Source: Plasmopara viticola
Lineage: Eukaryota > Oomycota > Peronosporomycetes > Peronosporales > Peronosporaceae
Assembly: GCA_001695595.3 (NCBI GenBank)
Contig: MBPM02000009.1
Location: 558,001-622,000, forward strand
Direction of reading: 5' to 3'
DNA: 64,000 nt
Part shown: in pieces, positions 56,944-64,000 of the stretch
Layout of the letters: every line of letters starts with the position of its first letter
Position numbering within the stretch: the first letter of the stretch is position 1
Program-made: the position numbers and the translations under genes
Notes under the pieces: generated by a model
What the model was told of the DNA's origin: nothing
Database searches by the model: none
Seen by the model: the letters and a program-made list of their open reading frames with translations, nothing else

Positions 56944-58269
56944 TCATACCATAATCTCGGGACAAAGGGTAGAAGGTAAGTAGCGTGCATGTGTCGCACA
57001 GAAGGTACTGCGCACTTCAATCTCCTCTTGCTCCAAGACTGCAAGCTTAATTTTCGTCTCTTCAATCTGCAAGTCGTCCTGACAATTAGTCCATCAATCA
57101 AGGGCATGTCAAAGTGTGGACGACGTACATATTGCCGCACTTTCTCCTCGTATTGCTTGCGCCGTAGCATTTCAAGTCCAACAGACTGATACGATGCCAG
57201 GAATTGAAGATAAAAGTCTCGAAGACTATGAAGCTCGTCAAACAATAATTGCACATCGGCAAATATGATCTCGTAGCTTTGCGTAAAACAACAAGTGTCG
57301 ACATTAACAAGGATGAACGGGCCAATTCTTTTCATGACAATTTTCATGTAGCGTACTGCGGGTAGATATCGTTGATTGTTGAAAAGTACTGCAACAAGAA
57401 GCGGTCACATTGCTCCATGTCGACAAAAAAGCTGACCTATATGTAACATCCGAGCTTAGCCAAAGTTAAAATTCCGACTTGACCGTCATCAAAGATATGA
57501 CATACCGCCACAGTATAGAGCTCCTCAATCGATTGAGCTTCCTTGTCACTACACAAGCACCAAGATCGTTCAGACATCGACGCAAAAGGTTCCAATCGAG
57601 CTACATACGTGATCAATGAGAGGTTTCGATGCTCGCCGACTAAAGTTTTTACATCTGTGTCGTACATTTTGTCAAAAGTCAAGAAAAAATCGTAAATTGC
57701 TGCGATTCTTGTAATCGCGTGCCGGTGTGTTGCCAGGAGCTCTTCCACTCTGTAAAGGTAACCACAACATAGGACGTAAAGCAGCTGCAGACCTTTGTGC
57801 GTTTTAAAAAAAGCTCTCACTCTTTTGTTTGCTCAAATGTATCCTGCTGTAATGACCTGACGGTTTCAGCATCAATAAAATCAAACAGGGTCTTGTCTCG
57901 CTCGCCGCCTACCATCCGTGGGTCCACGAACGTCATCTGAAGCTGTTCAAATACACAATTCATCTCGTGTAGAAGCTGTACAGTGGACCAATTGATTAAA
58001 ACAACTTGCTGACAATCTAGAGCAAGTCACGATTCATTGTGACCATACAGGCTTTTGTGCGAACACCGAGTCGTGTGCAATTTGTTGGGCACTGTCCAGC
58101 TTCACGCGCGACGCCTTGAGCATTTTACCTAGTACCTAAGTTGAGTGGCAGTATACTCAATAAGGAGCACAAGTCGTGATGTATGAAGTAGACTTCGTAC
58201 CTGACATTTCTCGGAAATAGTCTTGGTCACCTCACGCGTCGCGACGGCAAAGTACTCAACAGGGCGCAT
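56944..58269 (-). CDS. Atg17-like autophagy scaffold (APG17 domain)
   Basis: 305 residues from seven exons: 58201-58269, 58049-58135, 57821-57975, 57506-57749, 57357-57436, 57129-57276 and 56944-57078; phases agree at all six junctions. Atg17/FIP200-type proteins scaffold the Atg1 kinase complex at the start of autophagy. Supporting segments: VFEQLQMTFVDPRMVGG followed by KTLFDFIDAETVRSLQ (the 'TLYDFVDE' step of Atg17), helical VEELLATHRHAITRIAAIYD, SLRDFYLQFLASYQSVGLEM with a basic RRKQYEEKVRQ after it, and the C-terminal FCATHARYLPSTLCPEI, like the 'YLPxDLxP' end of Atg17. It is mostly helical with no membrane span. It is shorter than fungal Atg17 (about 400-500). The start codon lies 64 bp from the target duplication of MULE-2, so its promoter has been displaced. 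Identity as Atg17 is motif-based. Confidence 0.68.
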
Positions 58270-58332
58270 ACGGTCTCAAATGCGTGATTCAACCGTCGTG
58301 TACTCACTAATTTTTATGCAATTTAACGGAGA

Positions 58333-58340
58333 TAAAAGAA
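58333..58340 (+). repeat. MULE-2 target-site duplication, left
   Basis: TAAAAGAA immediately before GGGAATCG; identical to 63874-63881. Confidence 0.85.
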
Positions 58341-58522
58341 GGGAATCGTTAAACTGCCGGTACCCTTTTGGTAAACTGCCGGTACCCCTTGATTTTAGCC
58401 AATAAGATTAGTTCATTTTACCAATGGGAGCAGCTTATCTTTGTTAATGAACACAGTGTTTTTTCAACTAATAAAAAGAGAAAGCAATACCCATCGGGTA
58501 CCCCTGTTTCGTAAACTGCCGG
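58341..58522 (+). repeat. MULE-2 left terminal inverted repeat
   Basis: Aligns to the reverse complement of 63693-63873 over its whole length with scattered substitutions (roughly 90% by eye). It contains the repeated phrase AAACTGCCGGTACCC at 58350, 58374 and, as GGTTCCC, at about 58512. Confidence 0.9.
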
Positions 58523-58736
58523 TTCCCCTTGTTTTGAGCCAATAATAAAACGGGCAATTCCGTCAAAGAGAGCAATATTTTTCTGGCAATGAAAGCAGCA
58601 CTGAACAAGTTATCGAAATGCGCCTTCCTCTACGTCGTCTTGCCTTTAAAAGTATACGCATTTGCATGACTCTTGGGTATATACATGTTTTGTTTTGAGC
58701 GACGTGATTTTATATAATATAACTAATATTCAAATA

Positions 58737-59250
58737 TCATTTACAGTATTGAAATCTGCCAAAGAAAAGTTCAAAAGAATAAGAAGTAAAAAGGTCAAGC
58801 GCATTACAAAATAATGTCTGCATACCGATAGCTGGCACAGTTGCTGGTGCTGTAAGTGGGGCTCGTTGCCGACATGTTCTGGCATTGTAACCAGTCCCTC
58901 TCCACACTCTGCACCAACGGAGCAAAGGCGCCTCTGCATTAGCAGCCATCTCTACATGCCCAAACTGCGAAGGTAGGCGTCGAGTTGATCCAGATGGTCG
59001 GCCACGCGATAGGGCAAGTGGGGGTTCCTCCACCGAAGTCACTGCCGTCCAGGCTCGCATGGGATCCAGCATTCGTCTCTTTCGATGTGCGAGGATTTCA
59101 TTATCGTAATCGCCGGCGTATTTCCGTAACATTTCACTCATTGAAGGTTCCGGAAAAGCCTCGTCTACAGCTACACGTATTGGAGATCGAAGCCACCGAT
59201 GCGTGTCGAAGTCTTCGAAAAGGAGAGGCTGATTCGCACGAAGTCGAAAG
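58737..59250 (-). pseudogene. MULE-2 transposase, C-terminal part
   Basis: Minus-strand frame SMSEMLRKYAGDYDNEILAH then CRVWRGTGYNARTC, a degenerate form of the C-x2-C-x4-H-x4-C knuckle intact in MULE-1: the second Cys is Trp and the His is Tyr. Upstream in the same frame LFEDFDTHRWL is readable up to the array edge at 59260. It is separated from the catalytic part by the tRNA array. Confidence 0.7.
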
Positions 59251-59259
59251 TCATGGGCG

Positions 59260-59412
59260 GACCATGATAAAATTTGAAGTATACCATTCGTCTAAAGTTA
59301 AATTGATAATTAACCCTTCCTTAGGCACCAGCCAAGCCAGCAAGATTGCACAGAAACAAAAATTGCAGAATGACATTTTCACTGAAATAGGGAGCTGCAA
59401 TAGGGCCTTGCC
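59260..59412 (-). repeat. Inverted partial A-type unit at array start
   Basis: GACCATGATAAAATTTGAAG through GCAATAGGGCCTTGCC is the reverse complement of the A spacer plus the last bases of a tRNA (compare about 59794-59945). It faces the forward array and meets it inside a tRNA sequence. Confidence 0.9.
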
Positions 59413-59448
59413 TGCGAGAGGTCCCGGATTCGATCTCCGGCAAGGCCC
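59404..59448 (+). pseudogene. tRNA-Pro pseudogene at fold-back junction
   Basis: Only the 3' half of the tRNA (from TGCGAGAGG, 59413) is present, joined to GGCCTTGCC belonging to the inverted unit. D arm and 5' anticodon stem are missing, so there is no A box and no cloverleaf. Confidence 0.9.
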
Positions 59449-59730
59449 TATTTCTGCTCCCTATTTTAATGGAAATTTCATTTTGCTAAATTTGTTTCTA
59501 AGCGCTTTGTGTAATCTTGCTGGCTTGGTAGATGCTTAAGGAAGGGTCAGCTATCAATTTCACTTTGTACGAACGGTATACTTCAAATTGTTTTATGGTC
59601 ATATCAGCAGCTCTATAAGGAGTGAAAGATCGGCATCGTCGTAGCATTAGTGCATCACGAAAACGAGCAAGCCCACGCTGATGATATTCTTTATAAATAA
59701 GAAGTTGGGTTTGCGATTTACCGGTTCGGT

Positions 59731-59802
59731 GGCCTTGTGGTCTAGTGGTATGATTCTCGCTTAGGGTGCGAGAGGTCCCGGATTCGATCTCCGGCAAGGC
59801 CC
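59731..59802 (+). tRNA. tRNA-Pro (AGG), array copy 1
   Basis: 72 nt. Acceptor GGCCTTG/CAAGGCC, A box TGGTCTAGTGG, anticodon stem CTCGC/GCGAG with loop TTAGGGT, T stem CCGGA/TCCGG, discriminator C. The body is very close to eukaryotic tRNA-Pro. A TTTT run lies about 21 nt downstream (type A spacer). Confidence 0.95.
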
Positions 59803-60075
59803 TATTGCAGCTCCCTATTTTAGTGAAAATGTCATTCTGCAATTTTTGTTTCTGTGCAATCTTGCTGGCTTGGTTGGTGCTTAAGGAAGGGTTAATTATC
59901 AATTTAACTTTAGACGAATGGTATACTTCAAATTTTATCATGGTCACATCAGCAGCTCTGTAAGGAGTGAAAGATTGGCATTGTTGTAGCATCAGCAGAT
60001 CAGAAATAAGATCAAGCCCACGCTGATGATATTCTTTATAAATAAGAAGTTGGGTTTGCGATTTACCGGTTCGGT

Positions 60076-60147
60076 GGCCTTGTGGTCTAGTGGTATGATT
60101 CTCGCTTAAGGTGCGAGAGGTCCCGGATTCGATCTCCGGCAAGGCCC
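60076..60147 (+). tRNA. tRNA-Pro body with AAG anticodon, array copy 2
   Basis: Identical to copy 1 except loop TTAAGGT: position 35 is A, so the anticodon is AAG (leucine codon CUU). Identity is uncertain: the body and discriminator C are proline-type, and the long variable arm of tRNA-Leu is missing. The downstream CTAATTTAATGG lacks the near TTTT; the first TTTT run is about 40 nt away. Confidence 0.9.
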
Positions 60148-60429
60148 TATTTCTGCTCCCTAATTTAATGGAAATTTCATTTTGCTAAATTTGTTTCTAA
60201 GCGCTTTGTGTAATCTTGCTGGCTTGGTAGATGCTTAAGGAAGGGTCAGCTATCAATTTCACTTTGTACGAACGGTATACTTCAAATTGTTTCATGGTCA
60301 TATCAGCAGCTCTGTAGGGAGTGAAAGGTCGGCATCGTCGTTGCATTAGTGCATCACGAAAACGAGCAAGCCCACGCTGATGATATTCTTTATAAATAAG
60401 ATATTGGGTTTGCGATATACCGGTTCGGT

Positions 60430-60501
60430 GGCCTTGTGGTCTAGTGGTATGATTCTCGCTTAGGGTGCGAGAGGTCCCGGATTCGATCTCCGGCAAGGCC
60501 C
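60430..60501 (+). tRNA. tRNA-Pro (AGG), array copy 3
   Basis: Full-length and same sequence as copy 1; intact A and B boxes; type A spacer follows (with GAGGC for GCAGC). Confidence 0.95.
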
Positions 60502-60775
60502 TATTGAGGCTCCCTATTTTAGTGAAAATGTCATTCTGCAATTTTTTGTTTCTGTGCAATCTTGCTGGCTTGGTTGGTGCTTAAGGAAGGATTAATTATC
60601 AATTTAACTTTAGACGAATGGTATACTTCAAATTTTATCATGGTCACATCAGCAGCTCTGTAAGGAGTGAAAGATTGGCATTGTTGTAGCATCAGCAGAT
60701 CAGAAATAAGATCAAGCCCACGCTGATGATATTGTTTATATCTAAGAAGTTGGGTTTGCGATATACCGGTTCGGT

Positions 60776-60847
60776 GGCCTTGAGGTCTAGTGGTATGATT
60801 CTCGCTTAGGGTGCGAGAGGTCCCGGATTCGATCTCCGGCAAGGCCC
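60776..60847 (+). tRNA. tRNA-Pro (AGG) with U8 to A change, array copy 4
   Basis: Full-length, anticodon AGG, but the base after the acceptor stem is A (GGCCTTGAGG). This removes the universally conserved U8 and the first T of the A box. Folding and transcription are probably impaired. Confidence 0.92.
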
Positions 60848-61129
60848 TATTTCTGCTCCCTATTTTAATGGAAATTTCATTTTGCTAAATTTGTTTCTAA
60901 GCGCTTTGTGTAATCTTGCTGGCTTGGTAGATGCTTAAGGAAGGGTCAGCTATCAATTTCACTTTGTACGAACGGTATACTTCAAATTGTTTCATGGTCA
61001 TACCAGCAGCTCTGTAGGGAGTGAAAGATCGGCATCGTCGTTGCATTAGTGCATCACGAAAACGAGCAAGCCCACGCTGATGATATTGTCTATAAATAAG
61101 AAGTTGGGTTTGCGATATACCGGTTCGGT

Positions 61130-61201
61130 GGCCTTGTGGTCTAGTGGTATGATTCTCGCTTAGGGTGCGAGAGGTCCCGGATTCGATCTCCGGCAAGGCC
61201 C
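61130..61201 (+). tRNA. tRNA-Pro (AGG), array copy 5
   Basis: Full-length and same sequence as copy 1; type A spacer with TTTT about 21 nt downstream. Confidence 0.95.
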
Positions 61202-61475
61202 TATTGCAGCTCCCTATTTTAGTGAAAATGTCATTCTGCAATTTTTTGTTTCTGTGCAATCTTGCTGGCTTGGTTGGTGCTTAAGGAAGGGTTAATTATC
61301 AATTTAACTTTAGACGAATGGTATACTTCAAATTTTATCATGGTCACATCAGCAGCTCTGTAAGGAGTGAAAGATTGGCATTGTTGTAGCATCAGCAGAT
61401 CAGAAATAAGATCAAGCCCACGCTGATGATATTCTTTATAAATAAGAAGTTGGGTTTGCGATTTACCGGTTCGGT

Positions 61476-61547
61476 GGCCTTGTGGTCTAGTGGTATGATT
61501 CTCGCTTAGGGTGCGAGAGGTCCCGGATTCGATCTCCGGCAAGGCCC
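61476..61547 (+). tRNA. tRNA-Pro (AGG), array copy 6
   Basis: Full-length and same sequence as copy 1; type B spacer with CTAATTTAATG as after copy 2, so the nearest TTTT terminator is further away. Confidence 0.95.
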
Positions 61548-61829
61548 TATTTCTGCTCCCTAATTTAATGAAAATTTCATTTTGCTAAATTTGTTTCTAA
61601 GCGCTTTGTGTAATCTTGCTGGCTTGGTAGATGCTTAAGGAAGGGTCAGCTATCAATTTCACTTTGTACGAACGGTATACTTCAAATTGTTTCATGGTCA
61701 TACCAGCAGCTCTGTAGGGAGTGAAAGATCGGCATCGTCGTTGCATTAGTGCATCACGAAAACGAGCAAGCCCACGCTGATGATATTGTCTATAAATAAG
61801 AAGTTGGGTTTGCGATATACCGGTTTGGT

Positions 61830-61892
61830 GGCCTTGTGGTCTAGTGGTATGATTCTCGCTTAGGGTGCGAGAGGTCCCGGATTCGATCTCCG
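61830..61892 (+). pseudogene. tRNA-Pro (AGG), 3'-truncated, array copy 7
   Basis: Matches copy 1 up to GATTCGATCTCCG, then changes to CATGGATGTCCC. The 3' T-stem end and acceptor strand are lost, so no functional tRNA; the internal promoter A box and most of the B box remain. Confidence 0.92.
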
Positions 61893-61999
61893 CATGGATG
61901 TCCCGTGGTTGATTTGAACAAACCGCGGCAGCCTTGCTGCTCAAGAACTATAATTGGATGGTAATTAAGTTTTGAGTAGCGGAACTGGGTCATACACCT

Positions 62000-63260
62000 A
62001 CTTCTGGGTCATTGTTGCGTATTTTGTACTGCCTATAGGCACCATTCATCGCGGCAAAAGAACTTTTTCCCGCAAGAGGGACAATAATTGGCCCATGCTA
62101 CATATCGGCAACGGCACTCTTGGGCGTAATGGTACTTGACCTTGGCCAGTCGATCGTCGCATACGAGCTTAATTGCTGTATTTATGGACAAAAGGTCGCC
62201 TCAAAGAAAAAATGGGTTTGGATTAGCACAGGGTACATATGCCTGGTCGCTTCGTCGAAATCGCTTTACCTGTGGAAACCCCAATCCATTTTTTGAGCGC
62301 GGAATGAGCGCTTTCTACTCGGGAAGTGACGGTGTTTCCAAAATGAAGTACATCCCGCAGCCATGCACTAGCGAATTCTTCCTTGTAGCATAGCCAAGTT
62401 ATATTAAGGTAGTATATGATGTGCGATGGCACCATTCCTCTCACTATCTCAAGACGCTCTTCATATTGGGCTTCAGCCTCTACGTGCATCAAAGAATTCC
62501 AAGTACTGTGGAATTCCTGAAACAATTCTTGCGTATCGAAGCTACGTCCTGTCTTTGCAAAGGCATTCTTGCTTATGTGCCACCTGCACAAGAGCGCCTT
62601 GCTTTCTGGGAAAAATTCGCCAGCGCAGTCATGAGAGCTAGCTCTCGATTGGTGACAAAGACGGACCTCAAAGGAATCTGGAACGTCAAAAATACATCTC
62701 TCAGTTTCGTTGAGGCCCAGCCATAATCGCGTCTTGTTTCTCCTCGCTTGAAATAGTAGCCTAGCGTGAAGGTTTGATTTGTGGCAGTCACACTAACCAC
62801 ATGCAGCAGGGGCAGTCCGTATCGGTTGGTTTTGTAAATGGAATCCAGCAACCACACTTTTCCTCGGCTAAACGTCGAACATATTTCTTCTGCGCCTCGT
62901 GAGACAATAAAAAGATGAGTCACTTTGTTGCTATAATCTTGCTGCGCAAAGTGTTTAAAGTCTGCCGAAAGACTTTCAAAAAGTTCCTGCATCGGAGTTC
63001 CTCCAGCAAGCATGGTCACCTTGTACGCACGACGGACATTATAGAGGTCCTGTGGAGTGGCGTTGATACTAGCGTTGCGCTGGCGTAACAGCGACTTGAA
63101 GTGACTCCAGGTTGTGTGAGGCCCACAACAGCCTGTTGCTCCGAGATTACAAGAGCGCGACCGCTTAAGTGAGCCGATGGATGGATAAAAGGCTCGTGAT
63201 TGTGTTCTCCCGACGTGACTTCAACCTTTAAAAGAATGGTGCAGAGTTCATGATCCAAAT
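62000..63260 (-). pseudogene. MULE-2 transposase, N-terminal and catalytic parts
   Basis: Minus-strand pieces: EVTSGEHNHEPFIHPSAHLS (FAR1-like/MULE N-terminal), then KVWLLDSIYKTNRYGLPLLH with the first catalytic Asp, VFVTNRELALMTALANF where the usual Asp of VTDRELAL is Asn, then after a frameshift near 62610 LCRWHISKNAF, and SRVESAHSALKKWIGVSTG. A further shift leads to AIKLVCDDRLAKVKYHYAQE near 62100. At least three frame breaks; inactive. Confidence 0.8.
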
Positions 63261-63692
63261 TGTAAACCTGTAATTACGGCTAGTTTTCTGACTATTTCGC
63301 AGGTGTTTACGGCCGCTAAATGCCTGAAAATAGACTCGCTTGCACTTGCAGTCATTTTTCTGGCTACTCCGTAAGCGTTTCCGGGAGTTAGAGGTAGAGA
63401 CTAGAACTTCACTGGCCTTTGTGCATCGTAAGACAAGGATTTTTGGGCTTCCTTCCTTTATTTTGCCTACTCGTTCCGTTCTAAAAACACAAAGCTCATA
63501 ACCTTTGGCTCATGCACGCGCGACGCGAGTGCATGAGAACCACCGACTTTGCTCTTCCAGAGGAGCTGTACGAGAGATCTCGAGGGGGTTGCATAAAGTT
63601 CATTGCGAGAAGAAGGGTGCGACAAGAGTGATGTTGGAAAGAGTGATATTGAAAAGAGGTGAGTAGGAGTTATTTCTTAAAAACACTGAGTG

Positions 63693-63873
63693 CCGGCAGT
63701 TGACAAAAAGGGGTACCGGATGGGTATTGCTTCCTCTTTTTATTGGTTGGAAAAACACCGTGTTCATTAACAAAGATAAACTGCTCCCATTATTAAAATG
63801 AACTAATTTGATTGGCTTAAATCGAAGGGTACCGGCACTTTACCAAAAGGGTACTGGCAGTTTAACGATTCCC
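63693..63873 (-). repeat. MULE-2 right terminal inverted repeat
   Basis: Mirror of the left repeat; ends ...GTTTAACGATTCCC at 63873. Shared inner landmarks include GTTCATTTTA, CAATGGGAGCAG-like and TTGTTAATGAACAC, read on the minus strand. Confidence 0.9.
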
Positions 63874-63881
63874 TAAAAGAA
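63874..63881 (+). repeat. MULE-2 target-site duplication, right
   Basis: TAAAAGAA immediately after CGATTCCC; identical to 58333-58340. MULEs usually make 8-11 bp duplications. Confidence 0.85.
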
Positions 63882-64000
63882 AGGAAAAAATATATCTCTT
63901 TCCGAATTGAATGGAAAAAATATATTAGAAAAAGTGTACATTTCAGTGGACAAGTACCAAAATGAAAAAAGTTTATCTACGAAGTAAAAAACTATTAAAA

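Larger units (their letters stand above)
59260..61892 (+). repeat. Tandem tRNA-Pro array, dimeric higher-order repeat of 700 bp
   Basis: tRNA starts at 59731, 60076, 60430, 60776, 61130, 61476 and 61830 give spacings 345, 354, 346, 354, 346, 354. Two spacer types alternate: A (CTATTGCAGCTCCC..., after the first, third and fifth) and B (CTATTTCTGCTCCC..., after the others). They share blocks such as ATCTTGCTGGCTTGGT and GCCCACGCTGATGATATT. The A-B dimer therefore repeats every 700 bp, like a satellite higher-order repeat. The array is bounded by a fold-back unit on the left and a tRNA cut at CTCCG on the right. Confidence 0.95.
58341..63873 (-). mobile_element. Mutator-like element MULE-2 carrying a tRNA-Pro array
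   Basis: 5533 bp bounded by terminal inverted repeats of about 181 bp, both starting GGGAATCGTTAAACTGCC, and directly flanked by identical 8-bp sequences TAAAAGAA. Inside, on the minus strand, are the N-terminal and catalytic parts of a MULE transposase (about 62000-63260) and a C-terminal zinc-knuckle part (58737-59250). A 2.6 kb tRNA repeat array (59260-61892) lies between them. The transposase is frameshifted and has Asn at the second catalytic Asp position, so the element is non-autonomous now. The clean target duplication shows that ends and insertion site are preserved. Confidence 0.9.

Noticed and set aside
59498..60142. 214-codon minus-strand frame (and similar 103-120-codon frames at 60197-61944) with repeated PEIESGTSRTLSENHTTRPQ
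   Set aside because: It is the antisense reading of tRNA-Pro plus spacers, open only because the repeats happen to lack stops. The repeated peptide is the complement of the tRNA itself. Not a protein gene.
59260..61892. CRISPR-like regular repeat pattern
   Set aside because: Units are 346-354 bp, contain tRNA genes, spacers are also repeated, and the genome is eukaryotic.

Overview
The window reads as nuclear DNA of a plant-pathogenic-type oomycete (Peronosporales-like; genus not determined). The supporting signs are short introns of 57-113 bp, most with GTACGT/GTAAGT-like donors, oomycete-style protein families, TCATTCC-type initiator motifs upstream of two genes, and gene islands separated by long decayed intergenic tracts full of Mutator-like (MULE), Ty1/copia, Ty3/gypsy and LINE remnants. 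Several genes below were assembled across introns; in each case the exons keep phase and the joined protein matches its family across the junction.

Left part (1-23.3 kb): the C-terminally cut gene of an ABC-class ATPase (MRB1590/COG3044 type), a mitochondrial proline dehydrogenase divergent from a cytosolic-type glycyl-tRNA synthetase, a 4.4 kb gene desert, DAHP synthase, a 4.9 kb desert with a gypsy scrap, then a compact island: PP2C phosphatase, an ankyrin-like protein, mitochondrial monothiol glutaredoxin 5, a SAC3/GANP-domain (LENG8/Thp3-like) protein, chorismate synthase and tRNA-Arg(CCT). The first and last enzymes of the shikimate pathway are thus about 10 kb apart.

Middle (23.3-41 kb): a 6.7 kb desert, then a tight cluster: an unusual WW-WW-NELF-C/D fusion, a single-domain Aha1-N (Hch1-like) cochaperone, a 1520-residue coiled-coil protein and transketolase.

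Right part (41-64 kb): a decayed MULE split by a copia element with both LTRs and a 5-bp target duplication, a decayed LINE, then a NUDCD1-like protein, a mitochondrial Oxa1/YidC insertase in eight exons, and an Atg17-like autophagy scaffold in seven exons.

The most striking object is at 58341-63873. It is a Mutator-like element with about 181-bp terminal inverted repeats and a perfect 8-bp target duplication (TAAAAGAA), inserted 64 bp upstream of the Atg17-like start codon. Its broken transposase gene contains a tandem array of tRNA-Pro(AGG) genes: six full-length and two truncated copies, spaced alternately about 346 and 354 bp, making a 700-bp dimeric higher-order repeat. One copy has the anticodon changed to AAG (leucine codon CUU), another has lost U8, and the array opens with an inverted partial unit. 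A DNA transposon carrying an internally expanding, diversifying tRNA array is the best candidate here for a previously undescribed system.
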